Source: Nitrospirales bacterium
Lineage (GTDB): Bacteria; Nitrospirota; Nitrospiria; Nitrospirales; UBA8639
NCBI GenBank assembly: GCA_029261235.1
Contig: JAJDBS010000079.1
Span: 35,954-99,953, forward strand
Reading direction: 5' to 3'
Length of the DNA: 64,000 nt
The position numbers were made by a program, and so were the translations under genes. The first letter of the stretch is position 1. Every line of letters begins with the position of its first letter. Positions 1 through 6,979 of the stretch are shown here, piece by piece. The notes beneath the pieces were generated by a model. The model made no database searches and had not been told where the DNA came from. It worked only from the letters and a program-made list of their open reading frames with translations.

Positions 1-75
1 GCACAAGGAGAGAATCCTCGGATGATTGAAGAAAAATTAAGTGGGTTCTTGCCGAGTTCCGAGCAAAGAAAATAG
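1..75 (+). CDS. motA: Flagellar motor stator protein MotA, C-terminal end (partial)
   Basis: Only the last 24 codons lie in the window, open at the left edge and ending in TAG. The readable tail contains GENPRMIEEKLSGFL, which matches the end of MotA/PomA-type stator subunits, where a conserved NPR-hydrophobic-EEKL helix precedes a short tail. MotA forms the proton or sodium channel of the flagellar motor with MotB. A motB gene follows 37 bases downstream, which supports the call. The tail is too short to tell a proton type from a sodium type. Confidence 0.8.
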   Translation, partial: AQGENPRMIEEKLSGFLPSSEQRK

Positions 76-112
76 TTCCTGTCTGTGGCGTCGCTTTCTC
101 ACACGTTGATTC

Positions 113-853
113 ATGAAGAAAAAACACGAAGAACATGAGAACCATGAGCGGTGGTTGGTCTCGTATGCCGACTTTATTACCCTCCTGTTTGCTTTTTTTG
201 TTGTGATGTATTCCGTGTCTTCGGTCAATGAGGGGAAGTATCGCATCTTAAGTGATTCCCTTTCAGGATCTTTCTCTAAGACAAAAGCTGCTGGTGACCT
301 TTCCGTTATGGATCTGCCGGTGACGACAAGTAAGCCGTCAGTGGTGCAAGATCCTGCGAACTCCAAAAAAAATGCTGAAGCCTTCCTGAATGTTGGTAAT
401 GCGATCGCTGCAGCCAAGGTTCCAGAGGGAGTGAAAGTGAATTCGACGGAACGAGGCCTCAGCATTCAGATTGCGGATGATACGTTATTTAGAAGTGGTA
501 CATCGTCAATTAATCCAGATATGCAAGAATATCTTGATCTTATTACAGGGTTGGTCCGCAACCTCCCGAATTTGATTGCTGTCGAAGGACATACAGATAA
601 TCAGCCCATTCACACCGCTGAATATTCCTCAAACTGGGATTTGTCCACGGCCCGAGCGAACGTCTTAATACGGTATTTCACGGAGCATCATCATTTACGA
701 TCCGATCGTTTTTCCTCGACCGGATTTGCTGGGACTCGTCCAATTCATTCGAATTCGACTTCAGAAGGGCAAGCTTCCAATCGTCGCGTGGAGTTAATTG
801 TACTGCGTAACACTGATGCTGAAGCTACGGCCTTTAATCCGTTCCTTCCATAA
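113..853 (+). CDS. motB: Flagellar motor stator protein MotB
   Basis: A 246-residue MotB with a short charged N-terminus, one membrane helix (about residues 15-36) and a C-terminal OmpA-like peptidoglycan-binding domain (about 110-235). The helix begins WLVSYADFITLLFAFF, and Asp20 sits where the ion-carrying Asp32 of E. coli MotB lies. The OmpA-like part shows VEGHTDN and a later RRVEL, the usual peptidoglycan-contact motifs. It pairs with MotA, whose 3' end is just upstream, to anchor the stator to the cell wall. No clear Shine-Dalgarno sequence precedes the ATG, so translational coupling to motA is possible. Length is normal for the family. Confidence 0.95.
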   Translation: MKKKHEEHENHERWLVSYADFITLLFAFFVVMYSVSSVNEGKYRILSDSLSGSFSKTKAAGDLSVMDLPVTTSKPSVVQDPANSKKNAEAFLNVGNAIAAAKVPEGVKVNSTERGLSIQIADDTLFRSGTSSINPDMQEYLDLITGLVRNLPNLIAVEGHTDNQPIHTAEYSSNWDLSTARANVLIRYFTEHHHLRSDRFSSTGFAGTRPIHSNSTSEGQASNRRVELIVLRNTDAEATAFNPFLP

Positions 854-1007
854 AAAATATCGAGGAAGTTACGGTAGGTGTGAAGCGTAAGGCGTCAGGT
901 CTATCTGTGTTTCTCGTTGTCGGCTTTACCTCTTACCTGTTTCTCGAACTGATCCTCTTCATTTTTTAGTAGGCAGGTTTCTGCGTAGGTGGAATGTTCT
1001 GCCGGTA

Positions 1008-1029
1008 TTCTGTAATCAGTTTTACAGAA
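1008..1029 (+). terminator. Hairpin after motB, possible weak terminator
   Basis: TTCTGTAA, a 6-base loop and TTACAGAA form a perfect 8-bp stem. It is followed by a partly T-rich tract (CTTTTCTTTCTT) after about 14 bases rather than directly. It lies between motB and the putative flgF promoter, a sensible place to end motAB transcripts. The stem is AT-rich and the U-tract is displaced, so termination is uncertain. Confidence 0.35.
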
Positions 1030-1174
1030 AAGTGAATTCCTTTTCTTTCTTACGATCCTCGTTTTCTAGGATAAATCATGAAAAAGAATGCTTTTTTGCC
1101 CTATTTGTTGGGGAAATGAGGAACCTGATGGTTCATGCGTTCGTGCATTTCGTGAAATTTTATTTAAGAACTCA

Positions 1175-1190
1175 TTGGCATACGCGTTGC
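1175..1190 (+). promoter_or_regulatory. Sigma-54-type promoter upstream of flgF
   Basis: TTGGCA-N6-TTGC matches the -24/-12 consensus. GG at 1177-1178 and GC at 1189-1190 are separated by exactly 10 bases, the invariant sigma-54 spacing. Transcription would start near 1202, about 24 bases before the flgF ATG, leaving room for the AAGGAGG site. In many flagellated bacteria rod and hook genes are class II sigma-54 targets, which fits flgF-flgG-flgA-flgH-flgI downstream. No activator binding site was identified. Confidence 0.65.
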
Positions 1191-1225
1191 ACAAATGGAT
1201 ATGAACGCTTAGCAAGGAGGCAGCA

Positions 1226-1945
1226 ATGAATCGTGGTATTTATCCTCCCCTCGCAGGGGCCCTGGTACTTGAACAGCGGTTGGAAGTTCTTTCCAATAAT
1301 ATAGGGAATTTACAAACAACAGGGTTCAAGAAAGACCGGCCGATTTTTGCCACGGTGCTCGCTCAAACCTCTGGGCCTTCCGTTGCGGGAATCGATCTGT
1401 TTCCTGTGCTTGGCGGATTGCCAGCAGATCGCTCTCAAGGCACTCTGGCTCATACCGGGGCACCGTTAGATGTGGCGTTGCAGGGGGAGGGTTTCTTGGT
1501 CGCCAAGACTCCAGACGGACTTCGCTATTTCCGTGGAGGAATACTGCAGCGTGATGTCGATGGGAATTTGGCCACGCATCAAGGCGATCCTTTACTAGGA
1601 AAAAAAGGACCAATAAAAGTGCCACCAGGAGAAATAGTGATTGATAATCAGGGAAATGTCAGTGTGAACAATGTGAGTGTGGATACGTTGCGACTTGAAA
1701 AAATTCCCGAGGGAGCAGAGACGTCAAAAGTCGGAAATTCGTATTGGACTGTTCCCAACAAATCTACACTAGCGCTCAACACCACCGTGCATCAAGGCAT
1801 GTTGGAAAAGTCAAATGTCAATCCCGCATTAGATATGGTGGAACTGATCAAAGTCACACGGGAGTATGAGCAAATGCAAAAAGCGATCAAAGCCATGGAT
1901 GAGCTGGCTGGACAGGCTATTCAAGCTTCTCGTGTGCAAGGGTAA
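1226..1945 (+). CDS. flgF: Flagellar basal-body rod protein FlgF
   Basis: A 239-residue rod protein. The N-terminus carries the rod/hook signature (SNNIGNLQTTGFKKDRPIF, about residues 23-41). The C-terminus carries the paired helix EYEQMQKAIKAMDELAGQAI typical of axial proteins, which form the D0 coiled coil. The middle has the FlgE/F/G-like segment with DVALQGEGFLV. FlgF forms part of the proximal rod. An AAGGAGG site lies a few bases upstream of the ATG. It is first in a run with flgG, flgA, flgH and flgI, behind a sigma-54-like promoter. It is shorter and less conserved than the neighbouring FlgG, which separates the two paralogues. Confidence 0.93.
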   Translation: MNRGIYPPLAGALVLEQRLEVLSNNIGNLQTTGFKKDRPIFATVLAQTSGPSVAGIDLFPVLGGLPADRSQGTLAHTGAPLDVALQGEGFLVAKTPDGLRYFRGGILQRDVDGNLATHQGDPLLGKKGPIKVPPGEIVIDNQGNVSVNNVSVDTLRLEKIPEGAETSKVGNSYWTVPNKSTLALNTTVHQGMLEKSNVNPALDMVELIKVTREYEQMQKAIKAMDELAGQAIQASRVQG

Positions 1946-2130
1946 GACGCAAGGAGTGAGAAGTAAGGAGTGAAAGGTAAGGAGTGAAAAGTGAGATGAG
2001 AATAGTGAGAAGCACGGACGAGAAGATGAAGAAACAACGAGTCAGGATATTTCCTGTTCTTACCCATGTCTCCTTTTTTCTCCCTTCTCCCTTTGTACTT
2101 GTTTGTGATTAAGAATAGAGAGGACCATTT
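1946..2130. repeat. Purine-rich degenerate repeats with pyrimidine-rich partner, flgF-flgG spacer
   Basis: Immediately after flgF there are three near-tandem copies of an AAGGAGTGA(R) motif (about 1951-1990). About 60 bases later comes a pyrimidine-rich stretch (CTCCTTTTTTCTCCCTTCTCCC, about 2069-2092) that could pair with them imperfectly. Two other spacers in this cluster (after motB and after flgI) hold similar material. It may be a decayed intergenic inverted-repeat element; no coding function is visible. A weak GAGGACC Shine-Dalgarno-like site for flgG lies at the end. Confidence 0.45.
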
Positions 2131-2922
2131 ATGATTCGTGCTATGCATACGGCCTCAACAGGTATGGCTGCTCAACAACTTAGTATCGATACCATTGCGA
2201 ATAACTTGGCGAATGTGAATACCACTGGATTTAAGCGAAGTCGCGCAGAATTTGCGGACTTGTTGTACCAAGCTTCGCGGGTGCCTGGAGCGAGTGCTTC
2301 AAATGTTGGAGTATTTCCAGTTGGGATACAGGTGGGACTGGGTACACGGCCAGTCACGGTGTCAAAAGAATATGTACAAGGAAGTTTGAAGCAAACGTTT
2401 AATGAATTGGATGTCGCCATTGATGGGGCTGGCTTCTTCCAAGTGCAACGTCCTGATGGGACCACGATGTATACCCGAGCCGGTTCCTTTAAAAGTGATA
2501 GTACGGGAATTGTGGTCACGGGTGATGGGGATACGCTCATCCCGAATATTACGATTCCCGATGGGACATTGACGATAAATATTGGACAAGATGGCACGGT
2601 CTCGGCCCTCCAGGCTGGTGCGACTCAAGCCACACAAGTCGCGCAAATACAGTTAGTGCGATTTAATAATCCCTCCGGATTGATTGCCCAAGGAAATAAC
2701 TTGTTTACAGAGAGCGCGGCATCTGGAGCGGCTCAGCAGGGTACACCAGGTTTTTCCTCAGGATTTGGTTTAATTCAGCAAGGGTTCTTAGAAATCTCCA
2801 ATGTGAATATTGCTGATGAAATGGTGAATATGATTGTGGCCCAGCGTGCCTATGAACTGAATTCCAAAGCAATCCAAGCTGCTGATGACATGATGCAAGT
2901 TGTCGGCTCATTGAGGCGGTAA
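2131..2922 (+). CDS. flgG: Flagellar distal rod protein FlgG
   Basis: A 263-residue FlgG of standard length. It has the N-terminal axial-protein signature ANNLANVNTTGFKRSRAEF (about residues 27-45) and the FlgG-specific DLLYQ segment. The central DVAIDGAGFFQV is followed by TRAGSF, and the C-terminal helix reads VAQRAYELNSKAIQAADDMM. FlgG polymerises into the distal rod that crosses the periplasm through the P- and L-rings, whose genes follow. The gene lies 3 bases before flgA, consistent with co-transcription. All signature regions are intact. Confidence 0.97.
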   Translation: MIRAMHTASTGMAAQQLSIDTIANNLANVNTTGFKRSRAEFADLLYQASRVPGASASNVGVFPVGIQVGLGTRPVTVSKEYVQGSLKQTFNELDVAIDGAGFFQVQRPDGTTMYTRAGSFKSDSTGIVVTGDGDTLIPNITIPDGTLTINIGQDGTVSALQAGATQATQVAQIQLVRFNNPSGLIAQGNNLFTESAASGAAQQGTPGFSSGFGLIQQGFLEISNVNIADEMVNMIVAQRAYELNSKAIQAADDMMQVVGSLRR

Positions 2923-2925
2923 CCG

Positions 2926-3669
2926 ATGAAGATGATGCTCTTGATAGGATTTCTCATTGTTGGTGGATCATGGTGGCCGGAGGCGAACGATGCTCTGGCC
3001 GCCCAATCTTCATCTGGGCATGGCGAGGAGAAATTTATTCACGCACGAGACTTTGAGCGGGTCATTGTATCCGAACTGGATCGCCAATATGGAAGGCCAG
3101 GGCATCGCGTCAGTGTACGGATCGTCTTTCCGAAAAAGCCTTTGCTCAGGAAAGCAGGGAAACTTCATCTAGAGCTTACGAAAATGTCTGGTGGTGCCAG
3201 GACAGGACGTCGGTCGTTTCGAGTCGGGCTGTACATCAATCGGCAGTTTATCAAGACGATCAATGTCGTGGGAGAAGTCAAGGCAGAGGCCATGGTGATT
3301 ACGCCTCGACGATGGATGAAACGAAATGAAGTCTTTGCGAAAGACGATGTGACGATCATGAGGGTGGCCATGCCTTCACTCACGCATGATTTTATTCTTC
3401 ATCAGGATGAAGTACTGGGGAAACAAGTGCTTCGATCTCTGCCTCCACGACAACCCATTGCCAAAGCGATGGTCGATGATCCTCCAGTGGTGCGTAAAGG
3501 TGATCGTGTCATGATTGAAGTTCGGCAAGGCGGTCTGTTGGTTCAAGCCATTGGCTTGGCAAAAGCAACAGGTAAGTCAGGTGAGACCATTCTTGTTGAG
3601 AATAAGAGTTCAGGTCGTAAAGTGATGGGTACCGTTGTGAGTGCTGGTCGAGTGGAGGTGGGATTTTGA
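2926..3669 (+). CDS. flgA: P-ring assembly chaperone FlgA
   Basis: A 247-residue periplasmic protein with a Sec signal (hydrophobic run LLIGFLIVGG, then WWPEANDALA, cleavage likely near residue 25). A C-terminal SAF/ChapFlgA domain follows, with APRRW-like ITPRRWMKRNEVFAKDD, LGKQVLRSLPPRQPI and KGDRVMIEVRQGGL. FlgA binds FlgI in the periplasm and is required for P-ring formation. It starts 3 bases after the flgG stop, and its own stop overlaps the TTG start of flgH. Family length is usually about 220-240, so this is normal. Confidence 0.92.
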   Translation: MKMMLLIGFLIVGGSWWPEANDALAAQSSSGHGEEKFIHARDFERVIVSELDRQYGRPGHRVSVRIVFPKKPLLRKAGKLHLELTKMSGGARTGRRSFRVGLYINRQFIKTINVVGEVKAEAMVITPRRWMKRNEVFAKDDVTIMRVAMPSLTHDFILHQDEVLGKQVLRSLPPRQPIAKAMVDDPPVVRKGDRVMIEVRQGGLLVQAIGLAKATGKSGETILVENKSSGRKVMGTVVSAGRVEVGF

Positions 3670-4358
3670 GAAACACATATCGTCAGGGACCATGTTGGAT
3701 GCTTGCCTGTGTGAGTTTTTTTGGATTTGTCGGTTGTGCGGAAATTCACAAACCACCGACAGTTGAAACGGAAACACAAATGATCATAGAGCCCGAATCG
3801 ATGTATATGGGGTCGTTGTGGGAGCCTGATAATGGTCGAGCCTTTATGTTCGAAGATAGGCGGGCGAGTCGGATCGGAGATATTGTCATCGTTCAAATCG
3901 TGGAACAACACAGTGGGTCCAAGTCAGCCAATACGAAATCGGATCGGAGTACCAGTTTCGGTGCCAGTGCGGGCGGAGGATTTTTTGACCTCACTGACTT
4001 ATTAGGGGATTTTCGCAATCTGTTTAATGCTGAGGTTTCTTCGAGCAATGAGTTTGAGGGAGATGGTTCAACAAGCAGGGAGGATAGCTTGACTGGGACG
4101 ATTGCCGCTCAAGTTGTGGAAGTCTTCCCCAATGGAGATTTGCGTATTAAAGGAAAGCGACAAGTGAAAGTGAATAGTGAAACGCAAACCATGATGATTA
4201 AGGGCATCGTTCGTCGAATTGATTTAGATACACAAAATACCGTGTTGTCATCTGCTGTGGCGAATGCCGACATCTCCTACACGGGCTTAGGAGCGGTGGA
4301 TGACGTTCAAACACCAGGGTGGGCGGTTCGTGCATTCAATTGGATCACGCCATTTTGA
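3666..4358 (+). CDS. flgH: Flagellar L-ring protein FlgH (lipoprotein)
   Basis: A 230-residue FlgH. A hydrophobic signal ends in the lipobox-like FVGC (Cys near residue 20). The conserved L-ring region includes RASRIGDIVIVQIVE, TGTIAAQVVEVFPNGDL, and GKRQVKVNSETQTM with GIVRRIDLD. FlgH builds the outer-membrane L-ring. The chosen TTG start overlaps the flgA stop by 4 bases and has GGAGGTGG just upstream. An internal ATG at 3696 would also leave a signal peptide and cannot be excluded. It is followed closely by flgI, which makes the P-ring. Confidence 0.93.
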   Translation: MRNTYRQGPCWMLACVSFFGFVGCAEIHKPPTVETETQMIIEPESMYMGSLWEPDNGRAFMFEDRRASRIGDIVIVQIVEQHSGSKSANTKSDRSTSFGASAGGGFFDLTDLLGDFRNLFNAEVSSSNEFEGDGSTSREDSLTGTIAAQVVEVFPNGDLRIKGKRQVKVNSETQTMMIKGIVRRIDLDTQNTVLSSAVANADISYTGLGAVDDVQTPGWAVRAFNWITPF

Positions 4359-4364
4359 TGAGCC

Positions 4365-5570
4365 GTGAGCGTTAAGAGGGAAAAAGTGAAACGTTACCAA
4401 AAAAGTCTCTATGAGTGTTTCTGTTGGCCCGTTGTTGTGATTCTTCTGGTTTCTTGGGTCTCTCCTTTAGGTCTGGGGTTGGGCAGTCCGGCGCCTTCTG
4501 AGGCTGCTCGGATTAAAGATATTGCGTCTATTGAAGGCGTTCGAGATAACCAACTCATTGGGTATGGGTTGATTGTCGGATTGGACCGAACCGGTGATTC
4601 AGTGGTTGGTGGCCAGTTTACGGCGCAAGCTATTATTTCGATGTTGAATACCATGGGAGTGAATCTCAAAGTTGATCCTAATCAATTACTGACAAAGAAT
4701 ACGGCGTCGGTGATGGTGACGGCAAAACTGCCTCCCTTTGCGAGACCTGGGATGAAATTAGACGTTCAAGTATCCTCCTTGGCCAATGCTAAAAGCTTGA
4801 AAGGAGGAACCCTGTTGTTAACCCCCCTCAAAGCGGCGAATCAACAGGTCTATGCTGTGGCCCAAGGTCCTATTTCCACTTCAGGGTTTTCAGGTGGCGG
4901 AGGTGGGACCACGACGGTGAAAAATCAACAATCAGGAGGCATTGTCCCTGGTGGGGCTATCGTGGAAAAGGCCGTAAAGATTGATATGAATGCCTGGAAT
5001 ACATTTTCATTGACGATGCACCAAGCGGATTTCACGACTGCCTTGCGTGTCTCAGAAGTCATCAATGGGCATATGGGGGATGACCTCGCTTCTGCTGTGA
5101 GTTCTGGTCAAGTGCAAGTCGCGGTCCCAGTCAAATATCAAGGAAAAATTGTCCAAATGATCGCGGCGGTGGAAAAATTGACTGTACATGTGGATGTGAG
5201 TGCCAAAGTTGTGGTGAATGAGCGCACTGGCACCATTGTCATGGGTGAACATGTTCGATTAGCCAGTATGGCTATTGCCCACGGAAACCTGACCATCAGG
5301 ATTCAAACAGACTTTAATGTTTCTCAACCTAACGCCCCACTGGCCCTTGGGAGAGGAGCGACTGCCGGCGGGAGTACCGTCGTGACCCCAGATGTGGATA
5401 CTGAGGTTGAGGAAGAGGAAGGTCGAGTGATTCAAGTTGACGGGTCGGTCACGCTAGGCGATCTGGTGAAGGCGTTGAATTCTGTTGGTGTGACCCCGCG
5501 AGACCTGGTCGCTGTTCTGACCGCGGCCAAAGCTGCTGGTGCACTACAAGCTGAGTTAGAACTCATTTAG
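4365..5570 (+). CDS. flgI: Flagellar P-ring protein FlgI
   Basis: A 401-residue FlgI. An N-terminal signal sequence (hydrophobic WPVVVILLVSWVS) precedes the mature start ARIKDIASIEGVRDNQLIGY, the strongly conserved beginning of P-ring proteins. Later motifs include GLDRTGD, NMGVNL-like TMGVNLKVDP, KNTASVMVTAKLPPFARPG, and the C-terminal TLGDLVKALNSVGVTPRDLV. FlgI makes the P-ring in the peptidoglycan layer with help from FlgA. The GTG at 4365 is used here. A second GTG at 4386, better spaced from AAGAGGGA, would shorten the signal by seven residues and is an equally good start. Confidence 0.95.
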   Translation: MSVKREKVKRYQKSLYECFCWPVVVILLVSWVSPLGLGLGSPAPSEAARIKDIASIEGVRDNQLIGYGLIVGLDRTGDSVVGGQFTAQAIISMLNTMGVNLKVDPNQLLTKNTASVMVTAKLPPFARPGMKLDVQVSSLANAKSLKGGTLLLTPLKAANQQVYAVAQGPISTSGFSGGGGGTTTVKNQQSGGIVPGGAIVEKAVKIDMNAWNTFSLTMHQADFTTALRVSEVINGHMGDDLASAVSSGQVQVAVPVKYQGKIVQMIAAVEKLTVHVDVSAKVVVNERTGTIVMGEHVRLASMAIAHGNLTIRIQTDFNVSQPNAPLALGRGATAGGSTVVTPDVDTEVEEEEGRVIQVDGSVTLGDLVKALNSVGVTPRDLVAVLTAAKAAGALQAELELI

Positions 5571-5572
5571 GA

Positions 5573-5690
5573 ACAGTAAAAAGGAAGGAGTCAGTCGTAA
5601 GGAGCAAGATATATAAAGCGGAAGTATCTGAAGTTTTCTCCGCTCTTTTGATGTTATACGCCTGACTCTTTACTCCTCACTTTATACTGT
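5573..5690. repeat. 118-bp imperfect inverted repeat between flgI and flgJ
   Basis: The left arm begins ACAGTAAAAAGGAAGGAGT at 5573 and ends AGCGGA at 5622. The right arm begins TCCGCT at 5639 and ends CTCCTCACTTTATACTGT at 5690. Read as its reverse complement, the right arm starts ACAGTATAAAGTGAGGAGT and ends AGCGGA, so both outer and inner ends match, with a degenerate middle and a loop of about 16 bases. It looks like a small non-coding palindromic element, or its decayed copy, sitting directly after flgI. It could fold in RNA and affect flgI mRNA stability; that role is inference. Confidence 0.6.
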
Positions 5691-5711
5691 TTTAACTGAA
5701 GGAGATACTGA

Positions 5712-6068
5712 ATGATCGATGCAACTGGACTACTGGATACGTCGCAGGTGGCTGGTACGCTCGCCGGAACGAAGATTAAGCAGGTTGAGCAATCGGCTCA
5801 ACGAGGGGATATGCTCAAGGCCAGCCAGGAATTCGAATCATATTTTGTGTCCTATATGTTGAAGGTGATGCGAGAGACTGTTCCGCAAGGAGAATTGACG
5901 GCCAATAAGATGGGGGACATGTTTCAATCATTTTATGATCAAGAAATTGGCAAGCGAGCGGCTCAGTCCGGGAGTTTAGGACTTTCGGACTATGTGCTGG
6001 CCGCTGTGGCTCGCAATGAAGATCTTGCTCGTTCGCCTTCTAATCCTTCAATTTCTGTGAAATCTTAA
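5712..6068 (+). CDS. flgJ: Flagellar rod-binding protein FlgJ, N-terminal domain only
   Basis: A 118-residue protein matching the N-terminal rod-binding (rod-cap) domain of FlgJ. It shows ASQEFESYFVSYMLKVMRET, NKMGDMFQSFYDQEIGKRAAQSG-type sequence and LGLSDYVL. The C-terminal muramidase domain of enterobacterial FlgJ (about 150 residues) is absent, as in many other phyla, so peptidoglycan cutting must come from another enzyme. GAAGGAGA lies just before the ATG. The protein scaffolds rod growth through the cell wall. It sits after the ring genes and before the flgM promoter, and is probably the last gene of the flgF transcript. Confidence 0.9.
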   Translation: MIDATGLLDTSQVAGTLAGTKIKQVEQSAQRGDMLKASQEFESYFVSYMLKVMRETVPQGELTANKMGDMFQSFYDQEIGKRAAQSGSLGLSDYVLAAVARNEDLARSPSNPSISVKS

Positions 6069-6077
6069 GAGGTTTAG

Positions 6078-6105
6078 TAAAGTTTTATGGTATTGCTTCC
6101 GATAA
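6078..6105 (+). promoter_or_regulatory. Sigma-28 (FliA-type) promoter for flgM-flgN-flgK-flgL
   Basis: TAAAGTTT at 6078-6085 and TCCGATAA at 6098-6105 match the sigma-28 consensus TAAAGTTT-N11-GCCGATAA, with one extra spacer base and one mismatch in the -10 element. Transcription would start near 6112, just before the AGAAGGAGG site of flgM. Late genes for hook-filament junction proteins and their regulators are classical sigma-28 targets, so position and target agree. The slightly long spacer may make it weaker than the fliC promoter. Confidence 0.75.
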
Positions 6106-6129
6106 GAAGAGAGAAGGAGGCATGATGCC

Positions 6130-6444
6130 ATGACAATTCCTGGCCTTGATCCCAGTGGAGAACTGGGAAGACTGTTCTTTCAGATCCAATCAAAATCTAG
6201 TCATGAGAAGGATGTCCGTCAGCCTCACACGGTTCCCCAAGGGGGTCGCGATGCTGTGGATCTCTCGCGTTTGGCACAGGAGATTCGCACGCATACGGCG
6301 CGTGCGACGGAACTGCCGGATCTTAGAACTGACAAGATTCAACGCGTACAGCAGGTGTTGGCTCAGGGAGGTGAATTAGCAACAGCTGATCAATTGGCTG
6401 ATGCGATTGTCCGAGAGACACTGTTGAACGATTTGGGTTCGTAA
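6130..6444 (+). CDS. flgM: Anti-sigma-28 factor FlgM
   Basis: A 104-residue FlgM. The N-terminal half is low in order. The conserved sigma-binding C-terminal half shows DAVDLSRLAQEI, LPDLRTDKIQRVQQVLAQGG and LADAIVRETLLNDL. FlgM holds FliA inactive until it is exported through the finished hook. The ATG at 6130 is 9 bases after AAGGAGG; two nearer ATGs at 6122 and 6125 are in another frame and stop at once. A sigma-28 promoter just upstream suggests the usual autoregulatory loop. FlgN lies 21 bases downstream. Confidence 0.92.
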   Translation: MTIPGLDPSGELGRLFFQIQSKSSHEKDVRQPHTVPQGGRDAVDLSRLAQEIRTHTARATELPDLRTDKIQRVQQVLAQGGELATADQLADAIVRETLLNDLGS

Positions 6445-6465
6445 CCCTCATGATGTGAAGAGGAG

Positions 6466-6972
6466 ATGAATACTGTGTTGAATCGTGCTCAAGCACCATG
6501 GGATCACTTGTTGGTGCTGTTAGGGGAAATGCACGTTACCTTTGAACAATTCCTGTCGTTTCTCTGTGACGAAGAGCGTTTGCTCGGTGCCATGGATCGG
6601 CAGGGGGTGGCCGATATGGCGGACAAGAAAGAGCAATCGTTAGTCGAGATGTCGCGATATGAAAAGCAAGTCGGCATGGCGATTCATCAGCTTGCGGGCC
6701 CTGAACATCGCGGGAAGGTTGATATGTGGTTGAAGCAATTGCGCCATCCTCAAGCCATGAAGGCCCGTACGATTTTTCACGAATTAATTGGATTGACGCA
6801 GAAGATACAAGCACAAGGTCGCAAGAACGAAATCCTTATCCGTCGTATGCAATGTGTCGTTCGGGAAGCGATTAATCTCATTTACACGGGCCTGGGCACT
6901 GGTCCCGTTTACCAAGGCTCTGGGGTTTTGAAATTTTCTGCGGCTCCCAGTTCAGTGAGTTTCCACGGATAG
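6466..6972 (+). CDS. flgN: Flagellar export chaperone FlgN
   Basis: A 168-residue, mostly helical protein placed between flgM and flgK, the standard position of FlgN. It has no transmembrane segment. The region LLGEMHVTFEQFLSFLCDEE followed by AMDRQGVADMADKKEQSLVE fits the FlgN coiled-coil fold, and the tail NEILIRRMQCVVREAINLIY fits the substrate-binding helix. FlgN delivers FlgK and FlgL to the export gate. The ATG directly abuts AAGAGGAG, so initiation at GTG 6475, three codons later, is plausible. The call rests on context as much as sequence, because FlgN proteins diverge strongly. Confidence 0.82.
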   Translation: MNTVLNRAQAPWDHLLVLLGEMHVTFEQFLSFLCDEERLLGAMDRQGVADMADKKEQSLVEMSRYEKQVGMAIHQLAGPEHRGKVDMWLKQLRHPQAMKARTIFHELIGLTQKIQAQGRKNEILIRRMQCVVREAINLIYTGLGTGPVYQGSGVLKFSAAPSSVSFHG

Positions 6973-6979
6973 GAGCGCT

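Larger units (their letters stand above)
854..1225 (+). other. motB-flgF intergenic region
   Basis: This 372-base stretch has no convincing gene. It holds a degenerate purine/pyrimidine inverted repeat near 880-960 (a GGTGTGAAGCGTAAGGCG-like arm against a CTTTACCTCTTACCTG-like arm). An 8-bp-stem hairpin lies at 1008-1029, and a sigma-54-type promoter at 1175-1190 sits just before flgF. A 65-codon reading frame at 1032-1229 runs through the hairpin flank and the promoter and looks non-coding. Confidence 0.6.

Noticed and set aside
1032-1229. 65-codon frame before flgF
   Set aside because: Covers a sigma-54-like promoter and the flgF ribosome site, has no ribosome site of its own and no recognisable sequence.
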